6,637 bases of DNA from an uncultured Blautia sp. (GTDB taxonomy: Bacteria; Bacillota; Clostridia; Lachnospirales; Lachnospiraceae), in the NCBI GenBank assembly GCA_900551465.1, contig URWL01000111.1, positions 1-6,637 of the forward strand, in the 5' to 3' direction. Shown in pieces: positions 5,916-6,637 of this stretch. The notes below the pieces were generated by a model that saw only the letters and a list, made by a program, of their open reading frames with translations, was not told where the DNA came from and made no database searches. The translations under genes were made by a program, and so were the position numbers. The stretch's first letter is position 1; every line of letters starts with the position of its first letter.

Positions 5916-6637
5916 AGCTTTACCTCCTGTCTTCCCGGTATTGTGATGGTAGCCGTAGTACCTTCTCCTTTTTTACTTTCATAAGTAATGCCATATTCAT
6001 TTCCATAATAAAGCTGAAGACGTTTCTGTACATTATAGACTCCGACTCCATTGGACTGGTAATTCACTTTATGCCTCTCATAAATATGGGCAAGGGTCTC
6101 CTCGTCCATTCCCACTCCATTATCTATTACCTGCAGCACAGCATTATCATTTTTCATAAATCCTTTAACCAGAAGCAGGCCTTTGCTTTCCTTATATTTC
6201 AGTCCGTGATAAATAGCATTCTCAATTACAGGCTGAAGAACCAGTTTGATCAATGGTATATGTAATATAGAAGGATCTACCTCGATCTGAAATTCCATTT
6301 TATCCTTATAGCGCATTTTCTGGATTGTAAGATATCCTCTTGCATATTCTACTTCCTGACCAATAGAAACCACTTCATCTTCATTGCTGATACTCTGTCT
6401 GAGCAGTCTTGCAAGAGAAGCCGTCATAAGAACTACTTCTTCATTTTTTTTGCCTTCCGCCATCCAGATGATAGAATCCAGTGTATTATAAAGAAAATGT
6501 GGATTGATCTGGGACTGAAGCGCTTTCAGTTCACTTTTTCTCTTTGCTTCCTGTTCCCGGATATTCTGTTCCATCAGCTCCTGTATCCTATGAGTCATTA
6601 CATTAAACGATTTTGTCAGACTGCCTATCTCATTTTG
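5912..6637 (-). CDS. Sensor histidine kinase, YesM/LytS type (His_kinase + HATPase_c), N-terminus off the window
   Basis: The last 241 residues are visible and the frame is open to the right edge. An internal Met at 6598 is not the true start, because the upstream codons read NEIGSLTKSFNVM, the end of a HAMP domain. A helical linker leads to the His_kinase domain (PF06580) with SQINPHFLYNTLD, where the phospho-acceptor His is residue 47 of the visible part (codon at 6497-6499). The HATPase domain follows with an N box VIENAIYHGLK, a G1 box DNGVGM and a second glycine motif GVGVYNVQKRL. All ATP-binding motifs are intact, so the enzyme should be active. The missing part should hold transmembrane helices and an extracellular sensor region. 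It should autophosphorylate and pass phosphate to a response regulator, probably an AraC-type (YesN-like) protein outside the window. Coupling to the next gene points to control by a sugar-loaded binding protein. Confidence 0.95.
   Translation of the reverse strand, partial: QNEIGSLTKSFNVMTHRIQELMEQNIREQEAKRKSELKALQSQINPHFLYNTLDSIIWMAEGKKNEEVVLMTASLARLLRQSISNEDEVVSIGQEVEYARGYLTIQKMRYKDKMEFQIEVDPSILHIPLIKLVLQPVIENAIYHGLKYKESKGLLLVKGFMKNDNAVLQVIDNGVGMDEETLAHIYERHKVNYQSNGVGVYNVQKRLQLYYGNEYGITYESKKGEGTTATITIPGRQEVKL
5923..5928 (-). promoter_or_regulatory. Ribosome binding site supporting the GTG start of the sensor binding protein
   Basis: AGGAGG lies 7 nt upstream of GTG at 5915, inside the last codons of the kinase gene. 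This fixes the non-ATG start and the GTGA overlap. Confidence 0.85.

Noticed and set aside
5912..6598. Kinase gene starting at ATG 6598 as a short soluble protein
   Set aside because: The codons upstream to the window edge stay open and encode the end of a HAMP domain, so the gene continues to the right.

Overview
The window looks like chromosomal DNA from a low-to-moderate G+C Gram-positive gut-type Clostridia, most likely Lachnospiraceae. The reasons are strong AGGAGG-type ribosome binding sites, frequent GTG/TTG starts, a preference for AGA/ATA codons in weakly expressed genes, and the style of the sugar-binding proteins. The genus cannot be fixed from sequence alone. All genes lie on the minus strand, and coding density is so high that no stretch over 300 bases lacks a gene.

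Read in the direction of transcription (right to left), the window opens with the 3' part of a sensor histidine kinase of the YesM/LytS type (5912-6637, start off the window). A GTGA overlap couples it to a membrane-anchored sugar-binding protein (4908-5915). A strong intrinsic terminator (4836-4879) closes this sensing unit. A short intergenic region with a probable sigma-A promoter (4785-4820) then begins a second unit. This encodes a complete CUT2-family sugar ABC transporter: permease (3765-4742), double-domain ATPase (2233-3744), second permease (1241-2221) and secreted substrate-binding protein (1147 down to the left edge, C-terminus cut off). The last gene is preceded by a perfect 10-bp stem-loop.

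The simplest reading is a sugar-sensing and uptake locus. The anchored binding protein would sense the sugar outside the membrane and pass the signal to the kinase. A response regulator, probably an AraC/YesN-type protein encoded just beyond the right edge, would then activate the transporter promoter. This is the architecture of the known XylFII-LytS/YesN three-component systems. By eye, the sensor protein and the transport binding protein keep the same set of presumed ligand-contact residues, so they probably recognise the same or a related monosaccharide. Which sugar cannot be read from the sequence.

No RNA genes, insertion sequences, CRISPR arrays, phage genes or tRNAs were seen. The most interesting points are the three-component sensing arrangement, the matched pair of binding proteins, the apparently non-lipidated transport binding protein with a Glu/Ala linker, and the hairpin in front of its gene.
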